The notes under the pieces: generated by a model
What the model saw: only the letters and a program-made list of their open reading frames with translations
What the model was told of the DNA's origin: nothing
Database searches by the model: none
Shown: one piece after another, positions 8,144 through 16,740 of the stretch
How positions within the stretch are numbered: position 1 is the first letter of the stretch
How the letters are laid out: every line of letters begins with the position of its first letter
Made by a program: the position numbers and the translations under genes
NCBI GenBank assembly: GCA_018613035.1
Contig: JAGGRA010000013.1
Coordinates: 1-64,000 of the forward strand
Source of the DNA: Pseudomonas sp. ISL-84
Lineage (GTDB): Bacteria; Bacillota; Bacilli; Bacillales; Cytobacillaceae
Length of the DNA stretch: 64,000 nt
Reading direction: 5' to 3'

Positions 8144-8596
8144 TTAGATCCAGCGGCATCCGCAATGCCTTCTGCGTCTTCTGTCGTCATCCTCTGCACC
8201 GCGGACTCTGTCACCTCTGCAGCCTCTTCCTGTTCCAGCTAAATCTCTGTTGTACCATAAGTCACCGGCGCCCGCTATATCATGATGGCGTCTTCTTCTG
8301 CGGTCATCTTCTGCTCCGCCAACATTATTACCGCAGCCGCAACGTCTTCTCCGATTGTCTTCCACTCCTGCTACATCGTCACCACGACGGTCATGTTTTC
8401 TGCGATCGTCTCGGCGGTCATCCCGGCGGTCATCTCGACGGTCATCCCGGCGATCGTCTCGGCGATCATCTCGACGGTCGTCTCTCCGATCATCCTCACC
8501 ACGTCTATCATCTTCATCCCTTACAACAACTTCATCCGCGCGGATCACTACTTCATCCGCATTGATCTCAAATCTTCTTCTCCAATTTCTTGACAT
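8144..8596 (-). CDS. Highly charged DDRR-repeat protein, possible spore-surface protein
   Basis: About 150 residues. Residues 1-28 are basic then acidic (MSRNWRRRFEINADEVVIR). Next comes a run of about eight DDRR tetrapeptides at roughly 29-70, then three blocks of the type AEDDRRRRR-CGCG separated by Gly/Ala/Val spacers, ending HCGCRWI. The DNA carries a matching 12-bp tandem repeat, which also opens artificial frames on the other strand. The ATG at 8596 has AAAGGAGG 8 nt upstream, so the upstream in-frame extension to 8692 is rejected. Alternating Asp/Arg repeats with CGCG clusters recall spore coat and exosporium proteins, but no family is recognised. Confidence 0.7.
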   Translation of the reverse strand: MSRNWRRRFEINADEVVIRADEVVVRDEDDRRGEDDRRDDRRDDRRDDRRDDRRDDRRDDRRDDRRKHDRRGDDVAGVEDNRRRRCGCGNNVGGAEDDRRRRRHHDIAGAGDLWYNRDLAGTGRGCRGDRVRGAEDDDRRRRRHCGCRWI

Positions 8597-8624
8597 ATAA
8601 ATACCTCCTTTCTCCTGGATACTA

Positions 8625-8633
8625 TAGAATATG
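8625..8633 (-). promoter_or_regulatory. Possible mother-cell (sigma-K/E type) -10 element
   Basis: On the minus strand CATATTCTA fits the CATANNNTA -10 pattern of sigma-K promoters, about 30 nt before the start of the DDRR-repeat gene. The -35 AC element is not clearly placed, so this is only suggestive. Confidence 0.25.
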
Positions 8634-8745
8634 TTCATGTGGGGGTTTCCGCATGGACAAATCCCCAGACTGACAGAAATTGTGCATGTCATTTATATAA
8701 AAACAAAAAAACTCCTTTCCACTTTTGGAGAGAAGTTATCCTGAA

Positions 8746-9207
8746 CTATATTTTTTGAAAAACTAAATTATTGATCTTCATCAAGTGCTTTAATGCAGCC
8801 TGGAATGTCGCATGTGTTTCCGCATTAAGCTCTATGCCGGATAAAACAATTTCCTTTATTAACTGAGGTGTCATACCGACAAAATAAGGTTTAACACCCA
8901 TTAGATGGATTGATTCTGTCAGATTTCGGACTTGCTGGCCGAGTTCAACAAGGCACATCTTCTCAATTCGCTCGACCGTAATATCAGTAAAATCGATGAT
9001 GGCAAACTCTATATCATGTTCTTTAATATGGTTTAATATTTTTACGGTAATCTTTTCAAACCTTTCTGCCATGAGAAGGCCTGTTATCGGAACCAAAATA
9101 GTTTGCGGAACAATCGATGGAATGATTGGTGCAGTCATATCAGCGATGGCTGCTTCGTATTCTTCTACCCTTTTTTCAAGAAACTTTATATATTCATCTT
9201 TATTCAT
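8746..9207 (-). CDS. STAS-domain protein, RsbR/RsbS-like
   Basis: 153 residues: a short N-terminal coiled coil (DEYIKFLEKRVEEYEAAI) followed by a STAS domain from about 30 (IVPQTILVPITGLLMAERFEKIT, then FAIIDFTDITVE). Such domains occur in RsbR/RsbS stressosome proteins and in other regulators of anti-sigma kinases. The usual Ser/Thr after DFTD is Thr in ITVE, so a phosphosite is possible. It lacks the N-terminal sensor domain of RsbR. It stands alone on the minus strand, and the stressosome link is inference from the fold. Confidence 0.7.
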   Translation of the reverse strand: MNKDEYIKFLEKRVEEYEAAIADMTAPIIPSIVPQTILVPITGLLMAERFEKITVKILNHIKEHDIEFAIIDFTDITVERIEKMCLVELGQQVRNLTESIHLMGVKPYFVGMTPQLIKEIVLSGIELNAETHATFQAALKHLMKINNLVFQKI

Positions 9208-9263
9208 GGTTACTCCTTAATTGTTTCGTTTTGCCTATCAGGGGAACTGTTAAGCGGGCAGCA

Positions 9264-9638
9264 TCAAAACAATTTATTGTTTATTTTTTCTTCGTAGTTT
9301 TTAAAGATCGACGAATTGGTATTTTGTCTTCTTTTTGACATCATGCTATTAAAACGAAGCATTTTTTCATTCAGCTTCTGCTGTAATTCTTTCTTTTCTA
9401 CACTATTCTCACACTTTTTGATTAAGTCTTCAATTGTGAGCATTTCCTGCTTTATCTGGCTTTCTTCCTCGGTATAGCCTGCATTTTTAAGAATGCGGTA
9501 AGCCATCCGCAGATTCTCCGGCACTGATGCGAGATCATCAAAAGGAAGCGGCTTTCCATAACCAGGCAAATTGTCAAACTCACCATCTTTGTATGCCTTT
9601 CTAATCCGATCCTCAGACATAATGGTAAAGAAGTCCAT
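9264..9638 (-). CDS. DUF1992 (DnaJ homologue subfamily C member 28-type) protein
   Basis: 124 residues with the conserved DUF1992 core: IRKAYKDGEFDNLPGYGKPLPFDD, then NLRMAYRILKNAGYTEEE, then a helical tail with a coiled coil. The function of the family is unknown; the name comes from a eukaryotic homologue and there is no J domain here. It begins with ATG at 9638 preceded by AAGGGGGAAATTATG. No operon partner is evident. Confidence 0.8.
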   Translation of the reverse strand: MDFFTIMSEDRIRKAYKDGEFDNLPGYGKPLPFDDLASVPENLRMAYRILKNAGYTEEESQIKQEMLTIEDLIKKCENSVEKKELQQKLNEKMLRFNSMMSKRRQNTNSSIFKNYEEKINNKLF

Positions 9639-9758
9639 TCATAATTTCCCCCTTTACATAATTTGTTACTTCTAATTATATATTTTAAGCTCTGCTTATT
9701 AAAGGAATTATATTTTTTAGAAGCGAAAAAACAAGAGAAAGCTTCCACCTCCTCCTGC

Positions 9759-10367
9759 TTAGATCTTACCTATTAAATTCGGATCCCGGATGATGCCAGG
9801 CTGGCCAGGCTGCCAGTTTGCAGGTACTCCCTGCCCTGTCTGTTGGGCATATTGAATCCCCTGCATCATTCTGACATGTTCAGGAAGATTCCGGCCAACT
9901 TCCCCTGGATAAATTAATTTTGCAGAGATGATCCCATTTGGATCAATAAAAACGGAAGCTCTTACAGCTGCCCCAGACTTTTCATCCAGAACGCGGTATG
10001 CTCTGCTGATCGCATGTGTCCTGTCGCTTACCATGGGGAAATTTACATTTTTTAAAGACGGAGAGGTCTCCTTGAATACTTTGTGGGAATATACACTGTC
10101 CGTACTAATGGACATGACCTCACAGTTGAGTGCTTTTAAGTAAGGATTAACAGCGGCGACCGCCGCCAATTCTGTCGGTCAAACAAATGTAAAGTCGCTT
10201 GGATAAAAAAACAGCAGTACCCACTTACCCTTATAATTCTCCAAATTGACTTTCTTTATTTGGTTGTCAATGATGGCATCAGCAGTGAAAACCGGAGCAC
10301 GATCTCCTCGGCCTGCGCAAAAAACCGCTGGACTTGCAGCCAATGCTGCGTTAAATTCACTCACCAT
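9759..10367 (-). CDS. prxU: Selenocysteine-containing peroxiredoxin (candidate, in-frame TGA as Sec63)
   Basis: Read through a TGA at 10179-10181, this is one continuous 202-residue peroxiredoxin of the AhpC/Prx1 type. The TGA falls exactly at the peroxidatic cysteine: [20 protein letters not shown], where the family has FVCPTE. The frame continues without shift into the conserved [31 protein letters not shown] and PANWQPG blocks. The start (ATG 10367) has AAGGGAGC 7 nt upstream. A hairpin 17 nt after the TGA fits a bacterial SECIS. The position of the usual C-terminal resolving cysteine (VCPANW in 2-Cys enzymes) is Val here (GVPANW), so the recycling chemistry may differ from classical 2-Cys Prx. 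Expected role: reduction of peroxides in the cytoplasm. The alternative, a pseudogene with one nonsense mutation, is less likely because the body is intact and the stop hits the one residue replaceable by Sec. Confidence 0.82.
10152..10167 (-). promoter_or_regulatory. Candidate SECIS element in the peroxiredoxin gene
   Basis: On the minus strand GGCGGC pairs with GCCGCU around a GGUC loop. The loop starts 18 nt after the UGA. Escherichia coli fdhF has a GGUC loop at almost the same distance. Bacterial SECIS elements lie within the coding sequence immediately 3' of the UGA and need a G near the start of the loop; both conditions are met. Confidence 0.7.
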
Positions 10368-10525
10368 TCTTTTGCTCCCTTCATACTTCTATTCCGCCCT
10401 ATATACTTATGCTTTTATATAGGAAAATGAACGCGAAAGAATGAAAATTAGCTGTCATACATAGTCCTTATGCTCGGGGGAAAAATAGGAAGGACCGCAA
10501 CCTTAAAGATGAAAGGAGCATTGCC

Positions 10526-10714
10526 ATGTCACGTGGAGTACATTTTAACCATAAAAGAAAGCATCATCCTGGGAACTTTCCCGAACATACTATGGTAGAG
10601 CAGCATACAACCGAAGCACAAGAAGATGAGGAATTAATTGTTACACAAGAAGCATTTAAAAACCGCTTTGAAGAAGATGAAGCAAAAGAACTTGAAGATA
10701 GGGCAAAGGAATAA
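10526..10714 (+). CDS. Small acidic hydrophilic protein
   Basis: 62 residues. The N-terminus is basic and His-rich (SRGVHFNHKRKHH) and the C-terminal half is strongly acidic and helical (FEEDEAKELEDRAKE). AAAGGAGC lies 7 nt before the ATG and a strong bidirectional terminator follows directly. It resembles the small YfhD-like proteins of Bacillus in size and composition, but I cannot assign it. No membrane segment and no cysteine are present. Confidence 0.7.
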   Translation: MSRGVHFNHKRKHHPGNFPEHTMVEQHTTEAQEDEELIVTQEAFKNRFEEDEAKELEDRAKE

Positions 10715-10750
10715 AAATAAGGGTCTGAATTTTTCAGACCCTTATTTTTT
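10714..10750. terminator. Bidirectional terminator between 10526 gene and hutH
   Basis: AAAAATAAGGGTCTGAA pairs with TTCAGACCCTTATTTTT around a short T loop, with T runs in both directions. It serves both converging genes. Confidence 0.88.
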
Positions 10751-12296
10751 AAATGGCTTCAATATCAACTTTTTTCAGCCAGGAAGCACATGACTCAATA
10801 TCCTTTGAGAAAATGCGATCTTTTGTAATGGAAGGGACAATTTTTCTGGCTTCTTCATAGAATTTCTTTGTTTTATCAGCCATTTTCTCTGATCCGCGGT
10901 ATTCTGCTGCCTGAAGGGCGCAAATTAATTCAATCGCAAGGACTTTATTAACATTTTGGATAATTTGATACGCATGCCTTGACCCGATCGTACCCATGCT
11001 GACATGGTCTTCCTGATTACCGGAGGAAGGAATGGAATCTACACTTGCCGGATGTGCAAGTGTCTTATTTTCCGATACAAGGGACGCCGCTACATACTGG
11101 AGAATCATTGCGCCTGATTGCAGTCCTGGTTCAGGGCTTAAAAAGGGCGGCAGATCACTTAGCTGCGGATTTACAAGCCTTTCAATTCTGCGTTCAGAGA
11201 TATTGGCGAGTTCAGCGACAGCTATTTTCATAAAATCCATTGCGAGCGCAATCGGCTGGCCGTGAAAATTACCTCCGGAAATGACGCTTTCTCCATTATC
11301 AAAAATGAGCGGATTATCTGTTGCTGCGTTCATCTCGATCTCAAGCTTTTCTTTTACATATTCAAGCGCCTGCCAGGATGCACCGTGCACCTGAGGTATG
11401 CACCGGATTGAATACGCATCCTGAACTCTAATTTCTCCCTGCCTTGTGATCAAACTGCTGCCTGAAAGATATTCACGTATCCTCCTCGCTGTATCCACTT
11501 GCTGCTGATAGCCTCTAGCCTGATGGACATTTTCATCAAAAGCGTCAATAATTCCATTTAAGCCCTCCATTGTCACAGCGGCAATCAGTTCACTTTGATA
11601 AGCCAACCTTTCTGCTTCAAGATAAGCTACAACACCCATTGCCGTCATGGCCTGTGTACCATTGATAAGCGCAAGGCCTTCCTTGGCTTCCAGCCTTAGC
11701 GGTGTTATACCTTCTTGCTCAAGAACTTCCATTGCCGGCTTCCTTTCACCCCTGTAAAATACCTCTCCCTCTCCAACTAAGACCAGAGCTAAATGGGAAA
11801 GAGGCGCCAAATCACCGCTTGCTCCAAGCGACCCCTGCTGTGGAATAACTGGATGGATATTTTTATTAACCAGCTCAAGCAGTGTCTCAATAACTGATGG
11901 GCGAACCCCTGAAAACCCTTTTAACAATGCATTGGCTCTTAATAGCAGCATTGCTCTTGATACCGGCTCAGGAAATGGCTCTCCGACACCACATGCATGC
12001 GAACGGATCAGGTTTAATTGAAGATCCTGTACGTCCCCCTGGTCAATACGCACATCGCTGAACTTTCCAAAGCCTGTATTAATGCCGTAGATTACTTTTT
12101 CTTCACTGACAATTTTTTTCACTGCTGCATGGCTGTTTTTGACACTCTCCATACTTTCTTCGGATGCTGCCGCTTTTTCTCCTTCATATAAGACTCTATG
12201 GATATCCTTCAAAGTGAGCTGGTTCCCATTTAAAATAACCACTTTATTTTCCCTCCCCTGTGTTAAAGTCATCAAAGATCCTGTTAAATTTTCCAT
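10749..12296 (-). CDS. hutH: Histidine ammonia-lyase
   Basis: 515 residues. The enzyme deaminates L-histidine to trans-urocanate, the first step of histidine catabolism. The autocatalytic MIO prosthetic group forms from ASG within [15 protein letters not shown]; the conserved [14 protein letters not shown] and GNFHGQP segments are present. The true start is the ATG at 12296 behind GAGGAGG; the frame opens 17 codons earlier without a site. No hutU, hutI, hutG or hutP lies nearby, so the pathway is split or the gene acts alone. Its leader (12453 to 12297) contains a very stable hairpin, suggesting regulation by attenuation. Confidence 0.95.
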   Translation of the reverse strand: MENLTGSLMTLTQGRENKVVILNGNQLTLKDIHRVLYEGEKAAASEESMESVKNSHAAVKKIVSEEKVIYGINTGFGKFSDVRIDQGDVQDLQLNLIRSHACGVGEPFPEPVSRAMLLLRANALLKGFSGVRPSVIETLLELVNKNIHPVIPQQGSLGASGDLAPLSHLALVLVGEGEVFYRGERKPAMEVLEQEGITPLRLEAKEGLALINGTQAMTAMGVVAYLEAERLAYQSELIAAVTMEGLNGIIDAFDENVHQARGYQQQVDTARRIREYLSGSSLITRQGEIRVQDAYSIRCIPQVHGASWQALEYVKEKLEIEMNAATDNPLIFDNGESVISGGNFHGQPIALAMDFMKIAVAELANISERRIERLVNPQLSDLPPFLSPEPGLQSGAMILQYVAASLVSENKTLAHPASVDSIPSSGNQEDHVSMGTIGSRHAYQIIQNVNKVLAIELICALQAAEYRGSEKMADKTKKFYEEARKIVPSITKDRIFSKDIESCASWLKKVDIEAI

Positions 12297-12330
12297 TTTA
12301 TATCCTCCTCGGTACATTAGCGAAATAAAG

Positions 12331-12372
12331 AAAAGGCTGTATTTCAAACACAGGTTTGAAATACAGCCTTTT
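12331..12372 (-). terminator. hutH: Leader hairpin of hutH, candidate attenuator
   Basis: A perfect stem of at least 17 bp (AAGGCTGTATTTCAAAC / GTTTGAAATACAGCCTT) with a 4-nt loop lies between the hutH promoter and its ribosome binding site. On the minus strand it is followed by TTTTCTTTATTT. It could also terminate plus-strand transcription (five T). Placed inside the hutH leader it would block transcription unless read through, as HutP does in Bacillus subtilis; no HutP triplet pattern was recognised. Confidence 0.65.
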
Positions 12373-12452
12373 TAAACGGATTATTCGCAGCGAAAATTTT
12401 TGGGTGTTTCATGGTCATCAGTCCAAATCTATATATTTTCTGAATATAATTA

Positions 12453-12481
12453 ATTTTATGTGTCCTAAAGAGTATTGTCAA
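12453..12481 (-). promoter_or_regulatory. hutH: hutH promoter (sigma-A type)
   Basis: On the minus strand TTGACA (12481-12476) and TAAAAT (12458-12453) are separated by 17 nt. Transcription would start near 12446 and give a leader of about 150 nt. Confidence 0.7.
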
Positions 12482-12556
12482 TTACTTTTTACCAGTTTTT
12501 AACAAATTAGATTGTTAGAATGGTAATACAGTAAAGCATTTTAACTCTTTTTCATT

Positions 12557-12584
12557 AAAAAAAGAGCCTGCAATCAGCAAACTC
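12557..12584 (-). terminator. Terminator of the RsbR-like gene
   Basis: GAGTTTGC / GCAGGCTC (minus strand, two G-T pairs) with a 5-nt loop, then seven T residues. Confidence 0.75.
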
Positions 12585-12598
12585 TTCTCTCTCCAATA

Positions 12599-13450
12599 TT
12601 ATTCTTTGTCTTCGATTCCTTGCCTTCTCAAGGCCTGCTTTAATGTACTGTAAGTATCTATGCCTGTAAAATCCAAACCCAATTGGATAGAGGTCTGGGC
12701 AACTTCAGGGCGAATGCCGGAAATGATTGACCTTACACCCAGCAGCTTTAACCCTGTTGTGAGTGAAAATATTTGATGGGCTACCATCGTATCAATAATG
12801 GCAACTCCCGATAAATCTATAAATAGGTGCTCTATGTTTTCCTTTGCACATTTTTGCGGGATTTGCTCCAGGAGCAATTGGGCGCGCTCAGTGTCAATAT
12901 CGCCAATCAGCGGCAAAACCGCAGTTGAATCTTTAACAGGGATAACAGGGGACCCCAGTTCGTTTATAAGATTTTGCTGGGCGATAAGCCTTCTATTTGT
13001 AAGGTTATAGTACTTCTCCGTAAACTTATTAATTAACTGATCGAATGCTGTATTAATGACGGAACTCCACTTCAAGACATCGTCTGTAGAAATTTCAGCC
13101 TGATTTTCCTTTATAAACTCCTCAACAAAATGCCAAAAGGTTTCTCTTACATTGCTCAAAGCTTCAAGGACTTCATAAATAGGCGTATCCGATTCGATTC
13201 TGCTTTCCGCTACTGTGCTCGCCCACCTCTCCCTGTTTTCGGCGAATTGCTTCTTATCCTCCAGCAGAGCAGTAGAGACGGTATAGTTAGTAAAAGCGTT
13301 TTGTTCCCGCAGCAATCTCTCATACGCCGGATCTGCATCGGCTGAGTATATGGAATTTTCCTGTTTTTCTCTCATAGAAAGCCACTTGTCCGTAATGTTT
13401 TTTGAGTTAGTTTGAATAAAATCAAATAGTTTTCTGTTTTTTGAATCCAT
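12599..13450 (-). CDS. RsbR-family stressosome protein
   Basis: 283 residues in two parts. The N-terminal 150 residues form an all-helical sensor domain (non-haem globin-like in RsbR paralogues). From about 165 to the end is a STAS domain with EHLFIDLSGVAIIDTMVAHQ, where the Thr after IID matches the RsbT-phosphorylated position. RsbR proteins form the stressosome that releases RsbT to activate sigma-B. The ATG at 13450 follows AGGTGAAATT; a start 15 codons upstream lacks a site. It is monocistronic, as are most rsbR paralogues. Confidence 0.85.
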   Translation of the reverse strand: MDSKNRKLFDFIQTNSKNITDKWLSMREKQENSIYSADADPAYERLLREQNAFTNYTVSTALLEDKKQFAENRERWASTVAESRIESDTPIYEVLEALSNVRETFWHFVEEFIKENQAEISTDDVLKWSSVINTAFDQLINKFTEKYYNLTNRRLIAQQNLINELGSPVIPVKDSTAVLPLIGDIDTERAQLLLEQIPQKCAKENIEHLFIDLSGVAIIDTMVAHQIFSLTTGLKLLGVRSIISGIRPEVAQTSIQLGLDFTGIDTYSTLKQALRRQGIEDKE

Positions 13451-13587
13451 AATTTCACCTTGTCTTTCCATTTGTAAAGATACTGGTAATTTCATTGTAA
13501 AATGAATGGACTTTAAATTGAAAGCAATACACCTTATGACTCGTTACTTATCTTTCCAAACCAGCGGAACGTTTATATCTTTTTTCT

Positions 13588-13827
13588 AGGCTGTTTTCTA
13601 AAAGATTGTTGTTTTTGAATAGATTTGTGAATAGAACGATAAATAAGCTTGGTTGATTGGAGCGCAAGGTGCGAGACTCCAGCGGGAGGAGTGGGACAGG
13701 TGAGACCCCACAGGTGCTTGCACCGAGGAGGCTCACCGCCCACCCCGCGGAAAGCGAGCATCCTGGAGCGGAAATCAACCTCTCTACAATTCTTGTTTAA
13801 AAAGCAACAAAGTTTGCTAAAACAGCC
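13588..13827. repeat. MITE-like palindromic repeat, copy 1
   Basis: A 240-bp element with perfect 10-bp terminal inverted repeats AGGCTGTTTT / AAAACAGCCT. Subterminal TTGTTG / CAACAA arms enclose a GC-rich core that begins GGTTGATTGGAGCG and ends GGAGCGGAAATCAACC. The core contains GACCCCACAGG and GAGGAGGCTCACCGCC. It fills the gap between the rsbR-like gene and topB. Its open frames (13548-13875 on either strand) are artefacts of the GC-rich core. Confidence 0.85.
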
Positions 13828-13955
13828 TTTTCTATGAGGACTACCTATCCTGCTCATAAAGAAAACCTCCTCCATTACAAATTTTGTTGCTTTTCCGCTA
13901 TACTGAGTAAGGATAGAAAAAGATTGCGGTCTTGCCGTAATCGAAAGGAGTTATG

Positions 13956-16049
13956 ATGAAATCACTTGTTCTTGCAGAAAAGCCCAGTGTTGCACGTGAA
14001 ATTGCAAGGGTACTGGGCTGCCGGCAATCACATAAAAGCTATATAGAAGGCGACAAATTTGTCGTTACTTGGGCTCTAGGACATTTAATCGAATTAAAGA
14101 TGCCAGAACACTATGACAGCAAATATAAAACATGGAAGCTGGAGGACCTGCCTATCATCCCAGAGCAAATGGGGCTGAAGGTGATGAAGCAGACAAGCCA
14201 CCAGTATAAAGCGATTGAAAGCCTGGCAAAACGGAAGGATATCAATGAGGTCATTATTGCAACGGATGCAGGCCGGGAAGGTGAGCTTGTCGCTCGCTGG
14301 ATACTGGAAAAAATCCGCTGGCGCAAACCAATCAAACGATTATGGATCTCCTCTGTTACAGATCGTGCTATCCGGGATGGCTTTAAAAACCTGAAGCCGG
14401 GGAAGCAATTTGATGATCTATATGAATCCGCAGTCTGCCGGGCAGAAGCCGATTGGCTCATTGGCTTAAATGTAACAAGAGCGCTGACAACCAAATATAA
14501 GGACCCTCTTTCCGCAGGAAGGGTGCAGACACCGACCCTGGCGCTTATTATGGAAAGGGAAAAAAACATTCAAAAATTTGTTCCTAAAGAGTACTGGACC
14601 ATTCGTGCCCTGGTAGGGCCTCTTCAGGCTGATTGGGAAAAAAACGGGGAAAAACGCGTTTTTTCAAAAGAAACAGCTGATAATATTGTCTCTAAAACAA
14701 AAGGGCAAAAAGCCGTTATCCAATCCATAAACCGGAAGGAAAAAACGGAGCCGCAGCCGCTCCCTTATGATCTGACCGAGCTGCAGCGTGATGCTAATAA
14801 ACGTTTTGGCTTTTCAGCCAAGAAAACATCAAATGTGCTGCAGAAGCTTTATGAACAGCATAAGCTCGTCACATATCCGAGAACAGACTCCCGCTATTTG
14901 ACCAAGGATATGGAAGCAACCATGATTGACCGTCTCCATGGGATTGCCGCTTCCTATAAAGATGAAGTACGGCCAATACTGGCCAATCAGGGAAAGGTAC
15001 TCGCAAAGCGGGTCTTTAACAATGAAAAAGTCACAGACCACCATGCCATCATTCCGACGGAGGAGCGTGTCCATCTAGGAGATTTGTCCACAGATGAGCG
15101 AAAGTTGTACGAGTTGATCCTGCGCAGATTTCTGGCGCTTTTCCATCATCCTTATAAATATGAAAGCATTCATGCCATTATTGACGTAAACGGCGAAACC
15201 TTTACAGCCAAAGAAACGGCTGTAGTCGATTTGGGTTATCGCAAAGTTGAACGGAATACAGATGAGGAAACAGTAAAACAAAGCCTTAAAAATATATCAA
15301 AAGGCCAATCCTTTACAGTTCAAGCAGCAGAAGCTGCCGCACGGCTGACCGAACCGCCGCTCCGTTATTCAGAAGCGGACATTTTGACCCAAATGGAAAA
15401 ATACAGCCTTGGTACCCCTGCAACAAGAGCAGAAATTATTGAACGCTTGCTGGAGACGGAAGCAGTGGAACGGCAAAATAGCCGCCTTTATCCAACCAAG
15501 AAGGGCAAGCAGCTCATGGACCTTGTAAATGATGACTTAAAATCACCTGAACTGACGGCCAAATGGGAACAGGATTTGGAAAAGATTGCTCGCGGAAAAG
15601 CAGACCCAAAAGAATTCCTGCTAAACATCCGCAAGCAGACAAGAACCTTGGTATCTGAGATTAAGAAGAGCGACAAGTCTTATCGGGCTCATAACCTGAC
15701 CGGCTCCAAATGTCCCGAATGTGATTCCTTCCTGAAAGAAAGGAACACCAAGGATGGGAAAATACTGGTCTGCTCCAATCTGGAGTGCAGTTTCCGAAAA
15801 AGGAAGGATCCCAAGCTTTCGAACCGCCGCTGCCCTCAATGCCGCAAAAAAATGGAAATCCACCAGGGCAAAGCAGGTGCATACTTCCAATGCCGACCAT
15901 GCAACGTCGTTGAAAAAGCCCAGGACAAGAAAAAAGCAGTTAATAAACGCGAAGAGCGCAAACTTGTCCAAAAATATACCCAAAAGGAAGAGTCCTTTGG
16001 AACAAGCCTTGGAGATTTGCTGAAGGCTGCTATGGAAGATAAGGATTAA
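13956..16049 (+). CDS. topB: DNA topoisomerase III
   Basis: About 697 residues. This type IA topoisomerase relaxes and decatenates DNA through a 5' phosphotyrosyl link. The toprim domain is N-terminal (SLVLAEKPSV, IIATDAGREGELVARW). The catalytic Tyr lies in LVTYPRTDSRYL at about 310. The C-terminus carries two Cys4 zinc-ribbon-like repeats (CPECDSFL...CSNLEC and CPQCRKKM...CRPC) and a basic tail. Two adjacent ATGs occur (13953 and 13956); AAAGGAG is better spaced from the second. It is monocistronic, with a terminator at 16057. Confidence 0.95.
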   Translation: MKSLVLAEKPSVAREIARVLGCRQSHKSYIEGDKFVVTWALGHLIELKMPEHYDSKYKTWKLEDLPIIPEQMGLKVMKQTSHQYKAIESLAKRKDINEVIIATDAGREGELVARWILEKIRWRKPIKRLWISSVTDRAIRDGFKNLKPGKQFDDLYESAVCRAEADWLIGLNVTRALTTKYKDPLSAGRVQTPTLALIMEREKNIQKFVPKEYWTIRALVGPLQADWEKNGEKRVFSKETADNIVSKTKGQKAVIQSINRKEKTEPQPLPYDLTELQRDANKRFGFSAKKTSNVLQKLYEQHKLVTYPRTDSRYLTKDMEATMIDRLHGIAASYKDEVRPILANQGKVLAKRVFNNEKVTDHHAIIPTEERVHLGDLSTDERKLYELILRRFLALFHHPYKYESIHAIIDVNGETFTAKETAVVDLGYRKVERNTDEETVKQSLKNISKGQSFTVQAAEAAARLTEPPLRYSEADILTQMEKYSLGTPATRAEIIERLLETEAVERQNSRLYPTKKGKQLMDLVNDDLKSPELTAKWEQDLEKIARGKADPKEFLLNIRKQTRTLVSEIKKSDKSYRAHNLTGSKCPECDSFLKERNTKDGKILVCSNLECSFRKRKDPKLSNRRCPQCRKKMEIHQGKAGAYFQCRPCNVVEKAQDKKKAVNKREERKLVQKYTQKEESFGTSLGDLLKAAMEDKD

Positions 16050-16056
16050 AGTTTTG

Positions 16057-16084
16057 CCCCGGCTGATGCCGGGGTTTTTATTTT
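16057..16084 (+). terminator. topB: topB terminator
   Basis: CCCCGGC / GCCGGGG stem with loop TGAT, followed by TTTTTATTTTA. Confidence 0.92.
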
Positions 16085-16173
16085 ATGATCCCCGATAACT
16101 GTTTAGCTTTGGCTCTCATAGACAATACGTACTTCCCTCACCTAATCTGACAATCCCACCGCCGATCAGCTAG

Positions 16174-16625
16174 AGTTTTTTCGCAAACATTGTTGCTTTT
16201 TTAACAATGGCTCTGTGAAAGGTTAATGTTTTTTTAGCACCCTGTTGATTGGAGCGGAAGGCACGAGACTCCTGCGGGAGTGCGGATCAAAGGGAGACCC
16301 CACAGGAGCAAAGCGACGAGGAGGCTCCCGGACCGCCCGCGGAAAGGGAGTGCCTGCAGCGGAAATCAACAGGCCAATTTAACAGAGCCTTAACAATAAA
16401 AATAAGGTTGGTTGATTGGAGCGTAAGGTGCGAGATCCTCGAAAATGCATTCGCATTTCCTTCGTGCGGTGATTCTCGAGGATGCTTATCCAAAGTCCTG
16501 CGGGAGGCTCACCGCCCGCCCCGCGGTTCGCTGAGCATCCTGGAGCGGAAATCAACCTCTCCACACTCTTTGTTTTTTAATCACAAAATCATAATAAAAC
16601 AACAATTTTTAGAAAAGAGCCATGT
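16174..16625. repeat. MITE-like palindromic repeat, two cores in tandem (copies 2a and 2b)
   Basis: Core 2a runs about 16243-16380 (GTTGATTGGAGCGGAAGGC ... GGAAATCAAC). Core 2b runs about 16412-16556 and carries an inserted palindromic module, CTCGAAAATGCATTCGCATT ... CTCGAG. The left border TTTTTTCGCAAACATTGTTGC and the right border AACAACAATTTTTAGAAAAGAGCC are degenerate relatives of the AGGCTGTTTTCGCAAA ends of other copies. The 139-codon frame at 16249 is an artefact of this repeat. Confidence 0.8.
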
Positions 16626-16740
16626 GAAAAGGCCGAACCCAATATGGTTTGGCTTTTTTCATAGATAAAAACATCTTGTCTTTTGTTCAAACTTGGTAGT
16701 ATGATAGCGTTATTCTGGTAATCGAAGTCGAGGAAACAGC

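Noticed and set aside
8384-8480. CRISPR-like short repeats
   Set aside because: The 12-bp repeat is contiguous, coding and without spacers; no cas genes in the window.
8282-8600. Plus-strand frames rich in Ser/Arg or Ile/Val
   Set aside because: Mirror of the 12-bp tandem repeat that encodes DDRR on the minus strand.
8700-8745. Possible terminator after the STAS gene
   Set aside because: A long T run exists on the minus strand, but the CTCC / GGAG stem is only 4 bp, too weak to call.
9759-10367. Interpretation as a simple frameshifted or nonsense pseudogene
   Set aside because: No frame change is needed, the rest of the protein is intact, and the stop is exactly the catalytic Cys codon with a SECIS-like hairpin after it.
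16249-16668. 139-codon and overlapping frames in the GC-rich repeat
   Set aside because: Open frames recur in every copy of the MITE-like element on both strands because of its base composition; none has its own ribosome binding site.
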